Position numbers and translations under genes: made by a program. The notes under the pieces were generated by a model, which worked only from the letters and a program-made list of their open reading frames with translations, was not told the origin of the DNA and did no database searches. A DNA stretch of 64,000 nt, taken from assembly GCF_030410045.1 (NCBI RefSeq), contig NZ_JAUFRA010000005.1:682001-746000 (forward strand). Direction: 5' to 3'. Positions 46,793 to 54,892 of the stretch are shown piece by piece (the stretch's first letter is position 1; each line of letters starts with the position of its first letter). Source of the stretch: Marivivens donghaensis. Its GTDB lineage: Bacteria > Pseudomonadota > Alphaproteobacteria > Rhodobacterales > Rhodobacteraceae.

Positions 46793-48049
46793 TTAGTGGC
46801 CGTAGCCGCCGTTCTTCTCGATATCTGCTTCGATTTCATCGACCGCAGCATCAAGAGTGTCGGCAACGTCTGCACCGTTTGCGATGTCAGCAGCAGCCTT
46901 TTCAAAGACTTTTGCCTGAACAACGTAGCCAGGGGTTACAGGGCGAAGAACGCCTTGAGCTTGGCTCAGAGCAAAGAAGCCGTGGAGCGGACCACCTTCT
47001 TTGTAGTTCTCGGTCATCGCAGCAGCCGCTGGGGTTGCTGGGATCAGGCCAATGCCGTTCGAGAATGCTGCAAGGTATTTATCCTGAAGCGCGAACTCGA
47101 TGAAGGCCGAAGCACCATCTGGGTGCTCAGAGCTTGCCGAAACGCCGAACTGCCAGGATGCAGCACCGATCTTCGGACCATTGCCGAGGTCAGGTGCAGG
47201 AAGGAAGAGAGCGTCGTCATAAGCAGCGAGAGTGCCGAGAGCTGCCCAGTTGCCGTTCCAAGAGAAGGCATACTTACCGGTGTTGAAACCGGTATCGCGG
47301 TCAGCACCGTCCTGAGTTGCCTGAGCGTAGCCGTTTGCGAAGAGACCCTGCCACCAGTTGCCCCAAGCGTTTGCTGCGTCGCCGTTCAGAGCGCCTTCAG
47401 CCGACTTGTAGGACGAACGATCGATGATATCACCACCGAACGACTGGAGAAGCGGCGAGAATGCATATGGGAACCATTCACCTGTCCAAGCTGTACCGAG
47501 GTCAAGTGCGAAGTCATACTTGCCAGACGCCTTTGCTGCATCAAGTGCGGCCATGAATTCGTCTTGGGTCCAAGGCTGCTCGAGGGTCGGCGTGCGCAGG
47601 CCAAGCTCATCGATGATCGACTGACGGGTTACGAGGGCAACAGCTGCGTCCCAAAGACCGATCGAGTAGAGCTTGCCATCCCAAATACCCTTGGTGCCGG
47701 GGAGGAAGTTGGCGATTTTGGCTTCGTCGATTTGCAGCGGCTGCATATAGCCCGACCACGCCCAGTTCGGCATGTTGGGTCCATCAACGTCGAGAATGTC
47801 CGGCAGGTTGCCAGCGAGCGCGCCAGCGGTGACGGAGTCGTTGTAGGCAGCTTGCGGGAACGACTCGAGCGTTACAGACCAGTCGGACTGGCTGGCGTTA
47901 AAGTCCGAAACGATCTGGTTGATGATCTGGCTTTCGACTTCATTGCCTGCGCCGTGATACCACATGGTCAGTTCGGTCTGAGCGAAGGCAGCGCCAGACA
48001 TCCCTGCGGTGAGCGCCATAGCGCCAGCAGAAAGTGTAAACAGTTTCAT
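46793..48049 (-). CDS. Sugar ABC transporter substrate-binding protein
   Basis: Periplasmic binding protein of 418 residues. A signal peptide ends near AAFA-QT. The mature start TELTMWYHGAGNEVESQIIN is usual for family 1 sugar-binding proteins. A GGGAGG ribosome site lies upstream and its ATG overlaps the stop of the regulator gene (ATGA). Substrate inferred as sucrose or fructosides from the operon enzyme. Confidence 0.92.
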   Translation of the reverse strand: MKLFTLSAGAMALTAGMSGAAFAQTELTMWYHGAGNEVESQIINQIVSDFNASQSDWSVTLESFPQAAYNDSVTAGALAGNLPDILDVDGPNMPNWAWSGYMQPLQIDEAKIANFLPGTKGIWDGKLYSIGLWDAAVALVTRQSIIDELGLRTPTLEQPWTQDEFMAALDAAKASGKYDFALDLGTAWTGEWFPYAFSPLLQSFGGDIIDRSSYKSAEGALNGDAANAWGNWWQGLFANGYAQATQDGADRDTGFNTGKYAFSWNGNWAALGTLAAYDDALFLPAPDLGNGPKIGAASWQFGVSASSEHPDGASAFIEFALQDKYLAAFSNGIGLIPATPAAAAMTENYKEGGPLHGFFALSQAQGVLRPVTPGYVVQAKVFEKAAADIANGADVADTLDAAVDEIEADIEKNGGYGH

Positions 48050-49143
48050 TGGGGGTTCCTCCCGTTCGAAAGTGGAAAGCGGATCGTTTTGCCATCCGCC
48101 GAGGCATTAGCAGTCACAGAGGACCGCCAGTTCACAGGACCAGACACGAGGGTCGGGTTGGTCTGTTGGTGGGTCTCGTCATTTATGAGCGACAAAAGCC
48201 AGTCAGCTGCGCGCGCACCCATCGCCGCATAGGGCAGCTCAGCGGTGGTCAATGGCGGGAAAAGGGTTTCAGCGATAACGCGGTAGTTATCATAGCCGGC
48301 AACAGAGATATCTTCGGGCATTCGGATGCCGCGCGTGCGCAAAATGCCATAGGCGCGCATTGCCATCTCATCGTTACCGCAGCACAAAACAGTCGGTGGA
48401 TTGGGCAGAGACAAGACGCGATCAATCGCATCCCAAAGGACCGCTGAGTTGCGATGCTTGTCATGCATGAAGCCTGTAGAAATCAGCTCGGGATCAAACT
48501 CGATACCCGCTTCGGCAAGCGCGCGCTTATAGCCTTCAAGGCGAAGGCGCGTTGCGTCCATCCCTTTAGGCAACGTGAGATAGCCAATCCGTCGATGTCC
48601 TGCCTCGATAAGACGCGCTACAAGATCGTGCTGTCCGCGCTCATCATCAGGAAGCACCGAAGGCGTTCCGCGATCATCATAACAATTGACAAGGACGAGT
48701 GGCGTCCCCTTAGGAGCGGGAGGCAGTTCGACGTGCTGGTGATAGTCGGCAACATAAATGATGCCCTCTGCGCGATGCTCGACAAAGGTGCGAATGAGCT
48801 CCGGCACACGCGCCGAGCTACCGCCCGTGTCTGCGATCATCAGCGTCATACCAGTCGCAGACATGACCGACTGAATGCCCTGAACGATAAGCAAGTCAGG
48901 GAGACCCTTGGGATCATTGCCGTCTGAAGTCGTGGAAATTGCACCGGTAATCAGCCCGATGAGACCTGAGCGCGAGGAACGCATCATTCGAGCGGCGTTT
49001 GAGGGGACATAGCCAAGTTCGAGAATTGCCTTTTCGACCGCCTCGCGGGTCTTCTCACCCACAGGCGCGTCCCCATTGAGCACTCGGCTCACAGTCTTTG
49101 GAGAGACCCCTGCTATCTTTGCTACGTCGTAGATCGTCGCCAA
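48046..49143 (-). CDS. LacI family transcriptional regulator
   Basis: Regulator of 365 residues. The N-terminal helix-turn-helix is TIYDVAKIAGVSPKTVSRVL with the hinge SNAARMMRSSRSGLIGLI; the rest is a periplasmic-binding-protein fold sensing a sugar. It is the first gene of the operon it most likely represses, so it autoregulates. Two tandem operators lie 32-59 bases upstream of its start. Confidence 0.94.
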   Translation of the reverse strand: MATIYDVAKIAGVSPKTVSRVLNGDAPVGEKTREAVEKAILELGYVPSNAARMMRSSRSGLIGLITGAISTTSDGNDPKGLPDLLIVQGIQSVMSATGMTLMIADTGGSSARVPELIRTFVEHRAEGIIYVADYHQHVELPPAPKGTPLVLVNCYDDRGTPSVLPDDERGQHDLVARLIEAGHRRIGYLTLPKGMDATRLRLEGYKRALAEAGIEFDPELISTGFMHDKHRNSAVLWDAIDRVLSLPNPPTVLCCGNDEMAMRAYGILRTRGIRMPEDISVAGYDNYRVIAETLFPPLTTAELPYAAMGARAADWLLSLINDETHQQTNPTLVSGPVNWRSSVTANASADGKTIRFPLSNGRNPQ

Positions 49144-49174
49144 ACGTTCCCCTCCCGTGGCCCAAATGGAATCG

Positions 49175-49202
49175 TGACACCGATGTCATGACACCGATGT
49201 CA
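49175..49202 (-). promoter_or_regulatory. Tandem LacI-type operators
   Basis: TGACACCGATGTCA occurs twice head to tail without a gap (49175-49188 and 49189-49202). Each is a near-perfect palindrome around CG, the form bound by LacI family dimers. The position just upstream of the LacI gene and its operon points to autoregulated repression. Confidence 0.8.
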
Positions 49203-49207
49203 CAGTT

Positions 49208-49224
49208 AATCAAGTAACTTGATT
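49208..49224. promoter_or_regulatory. 17-base perfect palindrome
   Basis: AATCAAGTAACTTGATT reads the same on both strands around a central A/T. It lies six bases beyond the tandem operators, upstream of the operon and 18 bases from the IS end. It could be a second regulator site or overlap a promoter. Confidence 0.5.
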
Positions 49225-49242
49225 TATCACTATTCTTTCGAG

Positions 49243-50060
49243 GGTGCTGTCAGACTAATTCTGAACTCGTCTCCGTTTGTCGCTCCACCAAGTCTTCAAA
49301 TCGTGCCAAGTTGGCGCCACTCGGCGAGAGCCGCGGCGCGTAAGGTCTTAAATTAGCTTCGGCTGTAGTGCTGTCGTTCCTGATTGAAGTGATTGTGGAT
49401 GGGAGAGTGAACGGCGGCGAATTTCTGCAAACATCGCATTTGCCGAAACCTCAGCATGGCACGTTCTCGTCGTCGAAACGGAAGGTGAGAATTCTCAATA
49501 CGGTTGTTGAGCCACCTGCCCGTTTTCTGCTTCTCAGTATTTCCTATGTCTCTCATAGCAACGCCATAAGTCCGTAGATTATCGGTAACTATTTCCTGAG
49601 GGCTTCCGTATCTACGCATAGATTTCCTAAGGAATTTCAATGCTGCCTTACGGTCTCGGCGCTTAGTGACATAGCTTTCAAGCACCTCCCCTTCATGATC
49701 AACAGCGCACCACATGTAATGCCGCACGCCTTTCACTTTCACGAAGACCTCGTCCAGGTGCCATTGCCAATTCGAGCTGGATTTCAATCTGTCCGCTCTT
49801 CGCTTCCTGATTTCAGAAGCAAACAGCGGACCAAATCTATTCCACCAATAACGGATCGTTTCATGGCTAACATCGATCCCCCGCTCATGCAGGAGGTCTT
49901 CCACATTACGAAGAGACAGAGGGAACCGCACATAGAGCATGACCGCTAAGCGGATCACCTCTGGGCTCGTCTTGAAGTATCGAAATGGAGAGCGCCTGGT
50001 CATCCCAAAACGCTAACCACGTACCCTACCCTGCTCAAGGCCGTTTAGTCTTACAGTGCC
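49243..50060 (-). mobile_element. IS6-type insertion sequence (right copy)
   Basis: Element of 818 bases. The ends are GGTGCTGTCAGACTAA on the left and, inverted on the right, CGTTTAGTCTTACAGTGCC; the two match at 13 of 16 positions. One transposase gene inside. The eight flanking bases on each side differ, so no target duplication remains, consistent with later rearrangement. Confidence 0.85.
49353..50003 (-). CDS. IS6 family transposase with early stop
   Basis: DDE transposase of 216 residues, with an N-terminal helix-turn-helix, WHLDEVFVKVKG (Asp84), VTDNLRTYG (Asp141) and NNRIENSH (Glu170). After SRS a TAA stops the frame; the next 18 codons in the same frame (FKTLRAAALAEWRQLGTI) match the family's usual C-terminus up to a TGA at 49296. 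So a single nonsense change removed the last 18 residues; activity is uncertain. Confidence 0.88.
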   Translation of the reverse strand: MTRRSPFRYFKTSPEVIRLAVMLYVRFPLSLRNVEDLLHERGIDVSHETIRYWWNRFGPLFASEIRKRRADRLKSSSNWQWHLDEVFVKVKGVRHYMWCAVDHEGEVLESYVTKRRDRKAALKFLRKSMRRYGSPQEIVTDNLRTYGVAMRDIGNTEKQKTGRWLNNRIENSHLPFRRRERAMLRFRQMRCLQKFAAVHSPIHNHFNQERQHYSRS

Positions 50061-50140
50061 TTGTCATCGATATCCGCACCGAGGCCATCGGCGGGGTTAT
50101 TCAAGATCTGATCACCCCCACCAAAGAGGAGGCCGCTTGA
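50061..50140 (+). pseudogene. C-terminal remnant of a recombinase-type gene
   Basis: Open frame of 25 codons (VIDIRTEAIGGVIQDLITPT and on) ending in TGA three bases before the next ATG. It fits the tail of a large serine recombinase and is cut by the IS6 end. The assignment rests on its usual neighbour, the short gene that follows, so it is tentative. Confidence 0.45.
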
Positions 50141-50142
50141 TC

Positions 50143-50529
50143 ATGACCACTCCTAACAGCATCCAAATCTTTGTCCCCCTCACCATTCGGAAGCGCAGCG
50201 GGCGGCCGAGGATCGTTCCACCGGGCAACATCACTCAGGAACCCGCGGAGTCTGGCGAATGTTGCAACCTTCTCCGCGCCATTGGACTTGCTTAGTCATG
50301 GCGGCGCAGGCTCGGCTCCGGTGAATTTGAGACCGCGAAGGATCTTGCGGCCGCTATCGGCAATCACGAGCGTTACGTCACCCGGCATTTGCGGCTGACC
50401 TATCTTGCGCCCGAGGTTCTGCGGAGGCTCGTTTACGGTCGGGAGGTTCCGAGCATTACGATACGGGAGATGACCGATTTGGTGACGGCGAGTTGGGAAA
50501 AGCAGGAAGAGGTGGTATTTGGGGAGTAA
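50143..50529 (+). pseudogene. Recombinase-associated small gene with in-frame stop
   Basis: A 128-codon frame beginning MTTPNSIQIFVPLTIRKRSG and ending VVFGE. One TAG interrupts it at codon 51 (50293-50295), just before SWRRR; relatives have AWSWRR here, so a Trp codon probably became TAG. The C-terminal part (HERYVTRHLRLTYLAPEVL) looks like a helix-turn-helix. Related short genes accompany large serine recombinases in alphaproteobacteria. Confidence 0.65.
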
Positions 50530-50621
50530 GGGCGGAGAGCATGCGTAATTGGGCTGACCCTACTCAAAGGTCGAGCTCCCGTTAAGATCGCAGCATTGCT
50601 GTGAGAAGAGGGAGACAGAAA

Positions 50622-51656
50622 ATGGAATACTTCGTTGGTTTGGATGTGTCGCTTCGGTCTTGCGCGCTTTGCATTTTGGACGGTCGTGGCAAGGTTTGCA
50701 TGGAGCGAGAGCTCCCGTGTGAGGTCGATGAAATCGTCAATTGCCTGAACGCGTTCGGCCACCCGATAGTGCGGATCGGCTTTGAGGCTGGTGCGCTGAG
50801 CCAGTACCTCTTCTTCGGCCTGAAAGACAAGGGCTTCGAGATCGTGTGCATGGAGGCTCGCCAGGTCAGTGCTGCACTTTCAGCGATGCGGAATAAGACT
50901 GACAAGACGGACGCGAAAGGCATTGCTCAGATTTTGCGGACGGGTTGGTTCAGCCCGGTGCATATGAAGAGCCGAGAGGCGCACGGGCTACGGGCTCTGC
51001 TGAGCACCAGAAAGGCCTTGTTGAAGAAAACAATGGACTTGGCAAACGAAGTGCGTGGTTTGCTGAAGATATTTGGTGTTCGCCTTCCCCGGACCGTTAA
51101 GCACGGTAGCTTCGACGATCTCGTTAGGCCCATGATCGAGATGGATGAAGTTCTCGCGCATGCGGTCATTCCGTTGCTCGATGCACGTGCCGTCCTATTC
51201 CAGCATTATCTTGAACTGGATCGACGGGTGAAGCATGCGGCGTCGCAAGACGAGGTCTGTATGCGGATGATGACGGTGCCTGGTGTGGGCCCGATCGCGG
51301 CTCTCACATTCAAAGCAGCGGTCGATGACCCCAATCGGTTCAAACGTTCTCGCACAGTAGCCGCGCACTTTGGCCTCACGCCGAGGCGATACCAGTCCGG
51401 CGAACATGACAACCCAGGTCGTATCTCCAAGGCCGGTGATCAGAATGTCCGAGCGACGCTTTACGCTGCTGCAAATGCGTTGCTCATGCGAACGATGGCC
51501 GGATCGCAGATAAAGTCATGGGGCATGCGCCTAATGCGCACCAAAGGTCGGCGTCGAGCCGTTGTGGCCGTCGCCCGTAAACTCGCCGTTCTTCTCCATC
51601 GAATGTGGATCGACGGCACAGAATTCCGTCAGGAAAAAGTGGGAGGCCAGGCATGA
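50622..51656 (+). CDS. IS110 family transposase
   Basis: DEDD transposase of 344 residues. The N-terminal RuvC-like catalytic set is Asp8 (FVGLDVSL), Glu55 (GFEAG) and Asp94/Asp97 (NKTDKTDAKG). The C-terminal Transposase_20 domain is VPGVGPIAALTFKAAVDDPN onward. Start at 50622 with GGGAG upstream. IS110 elements lack clear inverted repeats, so the ends of the element are not fixed here. The flanks likely carry its bridge RNA. Confidence 0.93.
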   Translation: MEYFVGLDVSLRSCALCILDGRGKVCMERELPCEVDEIVNCLNAFGHPIVRIGFEAGALSQYLFFGLKDKGFEIVCMEARQVSAALSAMRNKTDKTDAKGIAQILRTGWFSPVHMKSREAHGLRALLSTRKALLKKTMDLANEVRGLLKIFGVRLPRTVKHGSFDDLVRPMIEMDEVLAHAVIPLLDARAVLFQHYLELDRRVKHAASQDEVCMRMMTVPGVGPIAALTFKAAVDDPNRFKRSRTVAAHFGLTPRRYQSGEHDNPGRISKAGDQNVRATLYAAANALLMRTMAGSQIKSWGMRLMRTKGRRRAVVAVARKLAVLLHRMWIDGTEFRQEKVGGQA

Positions 51657-51935
51657 CCCAATAGCCCACCACCTGACCTGAACGGGATCGTCCATCCGGA
51701 CGAGGTGTGTGGATGAAGCCGAAAATGTCTGCTGCGCAACTTGAAGCGCGCCGGAAAGCGGGGCTCTCCACTACCAATCCGACGCATGCATGCAGCGGCG
51801 CCCTTCGAACGCCAATCCAGACTGCGAAGAGAAGCGTGACCCGGAAAAACGATCCTTCTGACGAATGAAAGAAAACGAGCTTGACCAAGATGCCCAATTA
51901 GAGAAGCGGTCATTGACTCAAGGGGCAGCCAATGA
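51657..51935. other. Non-coding stretch downstream of the IS110 transposase
   Basis: About 280 bases with no credible gene. The first part is probably the right end of the IS110 element; the last part holds half of a perfect inverted repeat. Confidence 0.5.
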
Positions 51936-51941
51936 CCGCTT
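51904..51941. repeat. Perfect 12-base inverted repeat
   Basis: AAGCGGTCATTG and CAATGACCGCTT are separated by 14 bases. The hairpin lacks a T run. It lies between the IS110 element and the beheaded regulator. The type of sequence resembles intergenic repeats scattered in Rhodobacteraceae genomes, which I infer from memory only. Confidence 0.6.
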
Positions 51942-52391
51942 TCAGCATTTACATCAGTCCGCTTGTTCTGCACCTCCAGCGTCTTTTTCGATCGTAGCGG
52001 CGACAGGGGCAGAGCCATCAAGTTGGAGGGATACGGAGACGTGTTTGCCAGCTTGGCTGAGCCATCTTCGATGCTATCACGAAGCGGCAACGTATTTTCT
52101 TCACGCGAATTGGCAGATGTAACTGAGGCGGGTGGTGTCGGCGATACCAGTCTTCGTTTCTTTGACAGTGACGGTAAAACGGTAAAGACACCGTTGGATG
52201 ATCGGGTTATCGGCATGACACTTGACGAACTTGCAAAGGTAGATCGCGTGATGGCCTTAGCTGGTGGGGAAAGCAAGACTGACGCCATTCGCGGGGCTCT
52301 GCGTACCGGCGTCATCGACCTGCTAATCACCGACAGGTTCACTGCCGAGCGTCTTATTGGGGAAGAGTACCAGGTAAACGCAGTCGAATAG
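51936..52391 (+). pseudogene. SorC-type sugar-binding regulator, N-terminus lost
   Basis: About 150 codons open to a TAG. GGVGDTSLRFFDSDGKTVKT, VIGMTLDELAKVDRVMALAG and DAIRGALRTGVIDLLITDRF are the C-terminal sugar-binding domain of SorC/DeoR-type regulators. The helix-turn-helix and first half of the sensor domain are missing; the IS110 element and inverted repeat stand where they should be. It converges with the lactonase gene and may once have controlled a neighbouring sugar operon. Confidence 0.75.
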
Positions 52392-52581
52392 TCTGAGCTA
52401 TTGTCTGAGCATGCTTACGCAACGACATCGGCGGAATGCGGTCTTCGCTGTGCTTTGAAGCAATTCCACAATACTCTAAAAGAAATCAAATGCTCTCGCC
52501 CAAGACGTACAAATTTTCTACATCTAAAATATCGACTTAAACTCCCCCAAAGCGGTGCTTTCATGTGTAAACGGTGCCGTT

Positions 52582-53424
52582 TCAAAGGATCACGCGAGCA
52601 CTTGGCAATCCTACTGCGGTGAACGGAGCGGCATATACCGCGCCATCCACGTCATTTGGTTCCGCCAGCCCTTCGCGTGCCGTCGTGACAAATAGTGTGT
52701 CAAACTCTACCCCACCAAATGTAGGACAAGAAGTGTGGCTGGCTGGAAAAGAAACAGACCGCAGAAACGTTCCATTGGGACTATAGCAGGCTACACGAGA
52801 TGCGCCCCATTGCGCAGACCAGAGGTTTCCATCACGATCGGTAACTGCACCGTCGGGGTTGAGGCCGTGTTCACGAAGGTCAACAAACACATCTGGAGTG
52901 CCAACAGGCCATCCCTCTGTGTCTAATGACACGCTCATAATCTGGCCAGATATCGTATCAGCAAAGTAGGCGGTTTTACCTTTTGGGCAAAAACAAATAG
53001 AGTTCGTTATTGTGAGATCCGTGTAAAGGCGCTTCAGTTCACCTCTATAAAAACGCCATATAGATCCTGCACCTTTTTCAGCATTCTTGCCCATAGTTCC
53101 TATCCAAAAACCACCAAAAGGGTCAGCGCGTCCATCGTTTGATCTTGTGACATCATCATCAGCTTCAAGATTTGTAACGAACGAAAGATTGCCGGTCTCA
53201 AGATCCAAAATGGACAAGGCAATCTCTGATGCGACCAGTAAACTATTGTCGTCGACAATGGCCGCAGCACTAGTCAAATGATCAAACTCAAAAACCGAAA
53301 CGTGACCATCGAGAGTTCTTTCAAACAGCTTCCGGTTCATTATGTCGAACCAAAATAGGCTTTGCCGGCCATCGTGCCACAAGGCGCCCTCACCAAGTTC
53401 ACAAGGTGTCGGATCGAACATCAT
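52582..53424 (-). CDS. SMP-30/gluconolactonase family lactonase
   Basis: Six-bladed propeller enzyme of 280 residues. ELGEGALWH gives the metal-binding Glu, and HGLNPDGAVTDRDGNLWSAQ the Asp/Asn ligands. In this operon it most likely hydrolyses D-galactono-lactone to galactonate after galactose dehydrogenase. Start at 53424 overlaps the aldolase stop (ATGA). Last gene of the minus-strand galactoside operon. Confidence 0.9.
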   Translation of the reverse strand: MMFDPTPCELGEGALWHDGRQSLFWFDIMNRKLFERTLDGHVSVFEFDHLTSAAAIVDDNSLLVASEIALSILDLETGNLSFVTNLEADDDVTRSNDGRADPFGGFWIGTMGKNAEKGAGSIWRFYRGELKRLYTDLTITNSICFCPKGKTAYFADTISGQIMSVSLDTEGWPVGTPDVFVDLREHGLNPDGAVTDRDGNLWSAQWGASRVACYSPNGTFLRSVSFPASHTSCPTFGGVEFDTLFVTTAREGLAEPNDVDGAVYAAPFTAVGLPSARVIL

Positions 53425-54023
53425 TGGACAGCATCCCACGCATCCACAATTTCACGTGCCTTACGGGCAATTACAGTAGTGCTATCCCCCGGCTTATAGA
53501 TTGAAGACCCAATGCCGAAACCTGCAGCGCCAGAACGGATCCAGTCGCCCATATTTTGGGCCGATACGCCGCCAACAGCGAACAATGGCACCTCCTGCGG
53601 AATTACCGCTCTCATTGCTTTTAGACCAACTGGCCCAATCACTTCACCCGGGAACAATTTCAGACCATCAGCCCCAGACGCCAGAGCAGAAAACACTTCT
53701 GTCGGTGTCATGATCCCCGGGAAACTCAGCATATTTGCAGCCTTTGTTGCCCTAATGACTGATGGATCGTTATTTGGCGACACTATTAGTCGCGCACCGG
53801 TTGCAGCAACCTGCGCAACTTGCGACACCGAAATCACTGTACCGGCTCCGATTAGTGCCTCTTCACCAAACTGTTTCTGCATTCTGGCAATACTGGAAAT
53901 CGGATCTGGTGAGTTGAGCGGAACTTCAATCTTGGTCACACCCGCATCTATTAATACTGCCGCGACTTCCAAAGCCTCATCTGGAGTTATTCCGCGCAGA
54001 ATGGCAATAATATTTCTTGTCAT
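53421..54023 (-). CDS. dgoA: 2-dehydro-3-deoxy-6-phosphogalactonate aldolase
   Basis: Class I aldolase of 200 residues of the KDPG/KDPGal type. It cleaves KDPGal to pyruvate and glyceraldehyde-3-phosphate. ILRGITPDEAL, KIEVPLNSPDP and LIVSPNNDPSV are typical, and PLFAVGGVSAQNMGDW ends the barrel. Coupling to dgoK (ATGA overlap) supports the galactonate rather than gluconate branch. Confidence 0.92.
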   Translation of the reverse strand: MTRNIIAILRGITPDEALEVAAVLIDAGVTKIEVPLNSPDPISSIARMQKQFGEEALIGAGTVISVSQVAQVAATGARLIVSPNNDPSVIRATKAANMLSFPGIMTPTEVFSALASGADGLKLFPGEVIGPVGLKAMRAVIPQEVPLFAVGGVSAQNMGDWIRSGAAGFGIGSSIYKPGDSTTVIARKAREIVDAWDAVQ

Positions 54024-54892
54024 AAAGTATCCTTAAGGTTCGACCAAGCCGCACATAATCCTGCGAGCGTGGCGTCTTCCCCTGACATTACGGAAGATGC
54101 CGCACCGATGCCCTGCAACGCTTCGTGATACAACGCGAACAAACGTGGAGCACCAATCACCATGACTTCATGTTCATCCCAATACCGCTTCGCACTTGCA
54201 AGTTCCCAACCGATCAAGAGCCCTGACAACCGATCACCAGCTTTCTCGCGCGTCAAATCTCCAACAAGTCCACCCGCACGCAGTTGGAAAAGCCTGCCGA
54301 AACTGGCTGTTGGATCGGCCAGCGCCTCCTTGACGGCCCTCATGAACTCGGCGGGATCATTTCCATCCCCAACAGAGTGCCGCAACACAGACTGATTACT
54401 CAAAAGAGAATACAACTCACCCGTCATAAAACTCTGAAAACTGATTATCTCACCATCTTCAACTCGCACCCATTTTGTATGTGTACCAGGCAAACAAACC
54501 GTCCCGGAAAAGGTGGGCAATCTCTTTAAAAGGCCTGCGATCTGGGTCTCTTCACCCCGCATAACATCGGGTGGGTCCATCTGCTTAACACCGCTGACAA
54601 TCCAGACATCCTGACCAGGCACGGCAACCAGATGAGGCGAAACTAAAGTAGGCGTGGCCGTGTAAGGTGCTTCACGCCAACCCTGACGCGAACCGACCAT
54701 TCCGCAAGCAATAACCGGCGCCTTGCCCCATCCATCAATAACTCGCGCAAGAACCGCGGGATACTGATCCGGCTTGAGAACTCCCATCCCATCAGTAGAT
54801 GACCGACTTTCGAGAATCCTGTCGCCATCCATCGCCCAGATCCTGAGATTGGTGGTACCCCAGTCTGCGGCTATCCATTCGGGGCGGATCAT
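54020..54892 (-). CDS. dgoK: 2-dehydro-3-deoxygalactonokinase
   Basis: Kinase of 290 residues that phosphorylates 2-keto-3-deoxygalactonate. WIAADWGTTNLRIWAMDGD near the N-terminus is the phosphate-binding loop of the family, with CLPGTHTKWV in the centre. It overlaps both neighbours by ATGA and so lies inside one translationally coupled run with the alpha-galactosidase and the aldolase. Confidence 0.93.
   Translation of the reverse strand: MIRPEWIAADWGTTNLRIWAMDGDRILESRSSTDGMGVLKPDQYPAVLARVIDGWGKAPVIACGMVGSRQGWREAPYTATPTLVSPHLVAVPGQDVWIVSGVKQMDPPDVMRGEETQIAGLLKRLPTFSGTVCLPGTHTKWVRVEDGEIISFQSFMTGELYSLLSNQSVLRHSVGDGNDPAEFMRAVKEALADPTASFGRLFQLRAGGLVGDLTREKAGDRLSGLLIGWELASAKRYWDEHEVMVIGAPRLFALYHEALQGIGAASSVMSGEDATLAGLCAAWSNLKDTL

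Noticed and set aside
46796..48232. 478-codon plus-strand frame opposite the sugar-binding protein gene
   Set aside because: Antisense of the binding-protein gene and part of the regulator gene; the minus-strand genes have signal peptide, family motifs and ribosome sites.
49235..50068. Target-site duplication of the IS6-type element
   Set aside because: The eight bases flanking each end (CTTTCGAG and TTGTCATC) do not match.
52401..52622. Short plus-strand frame between the SorC fragment and the lactonase gene
   Set aside because: No ribosome site, no recognisable motif, and it overlaps the end of the lactonase gene.
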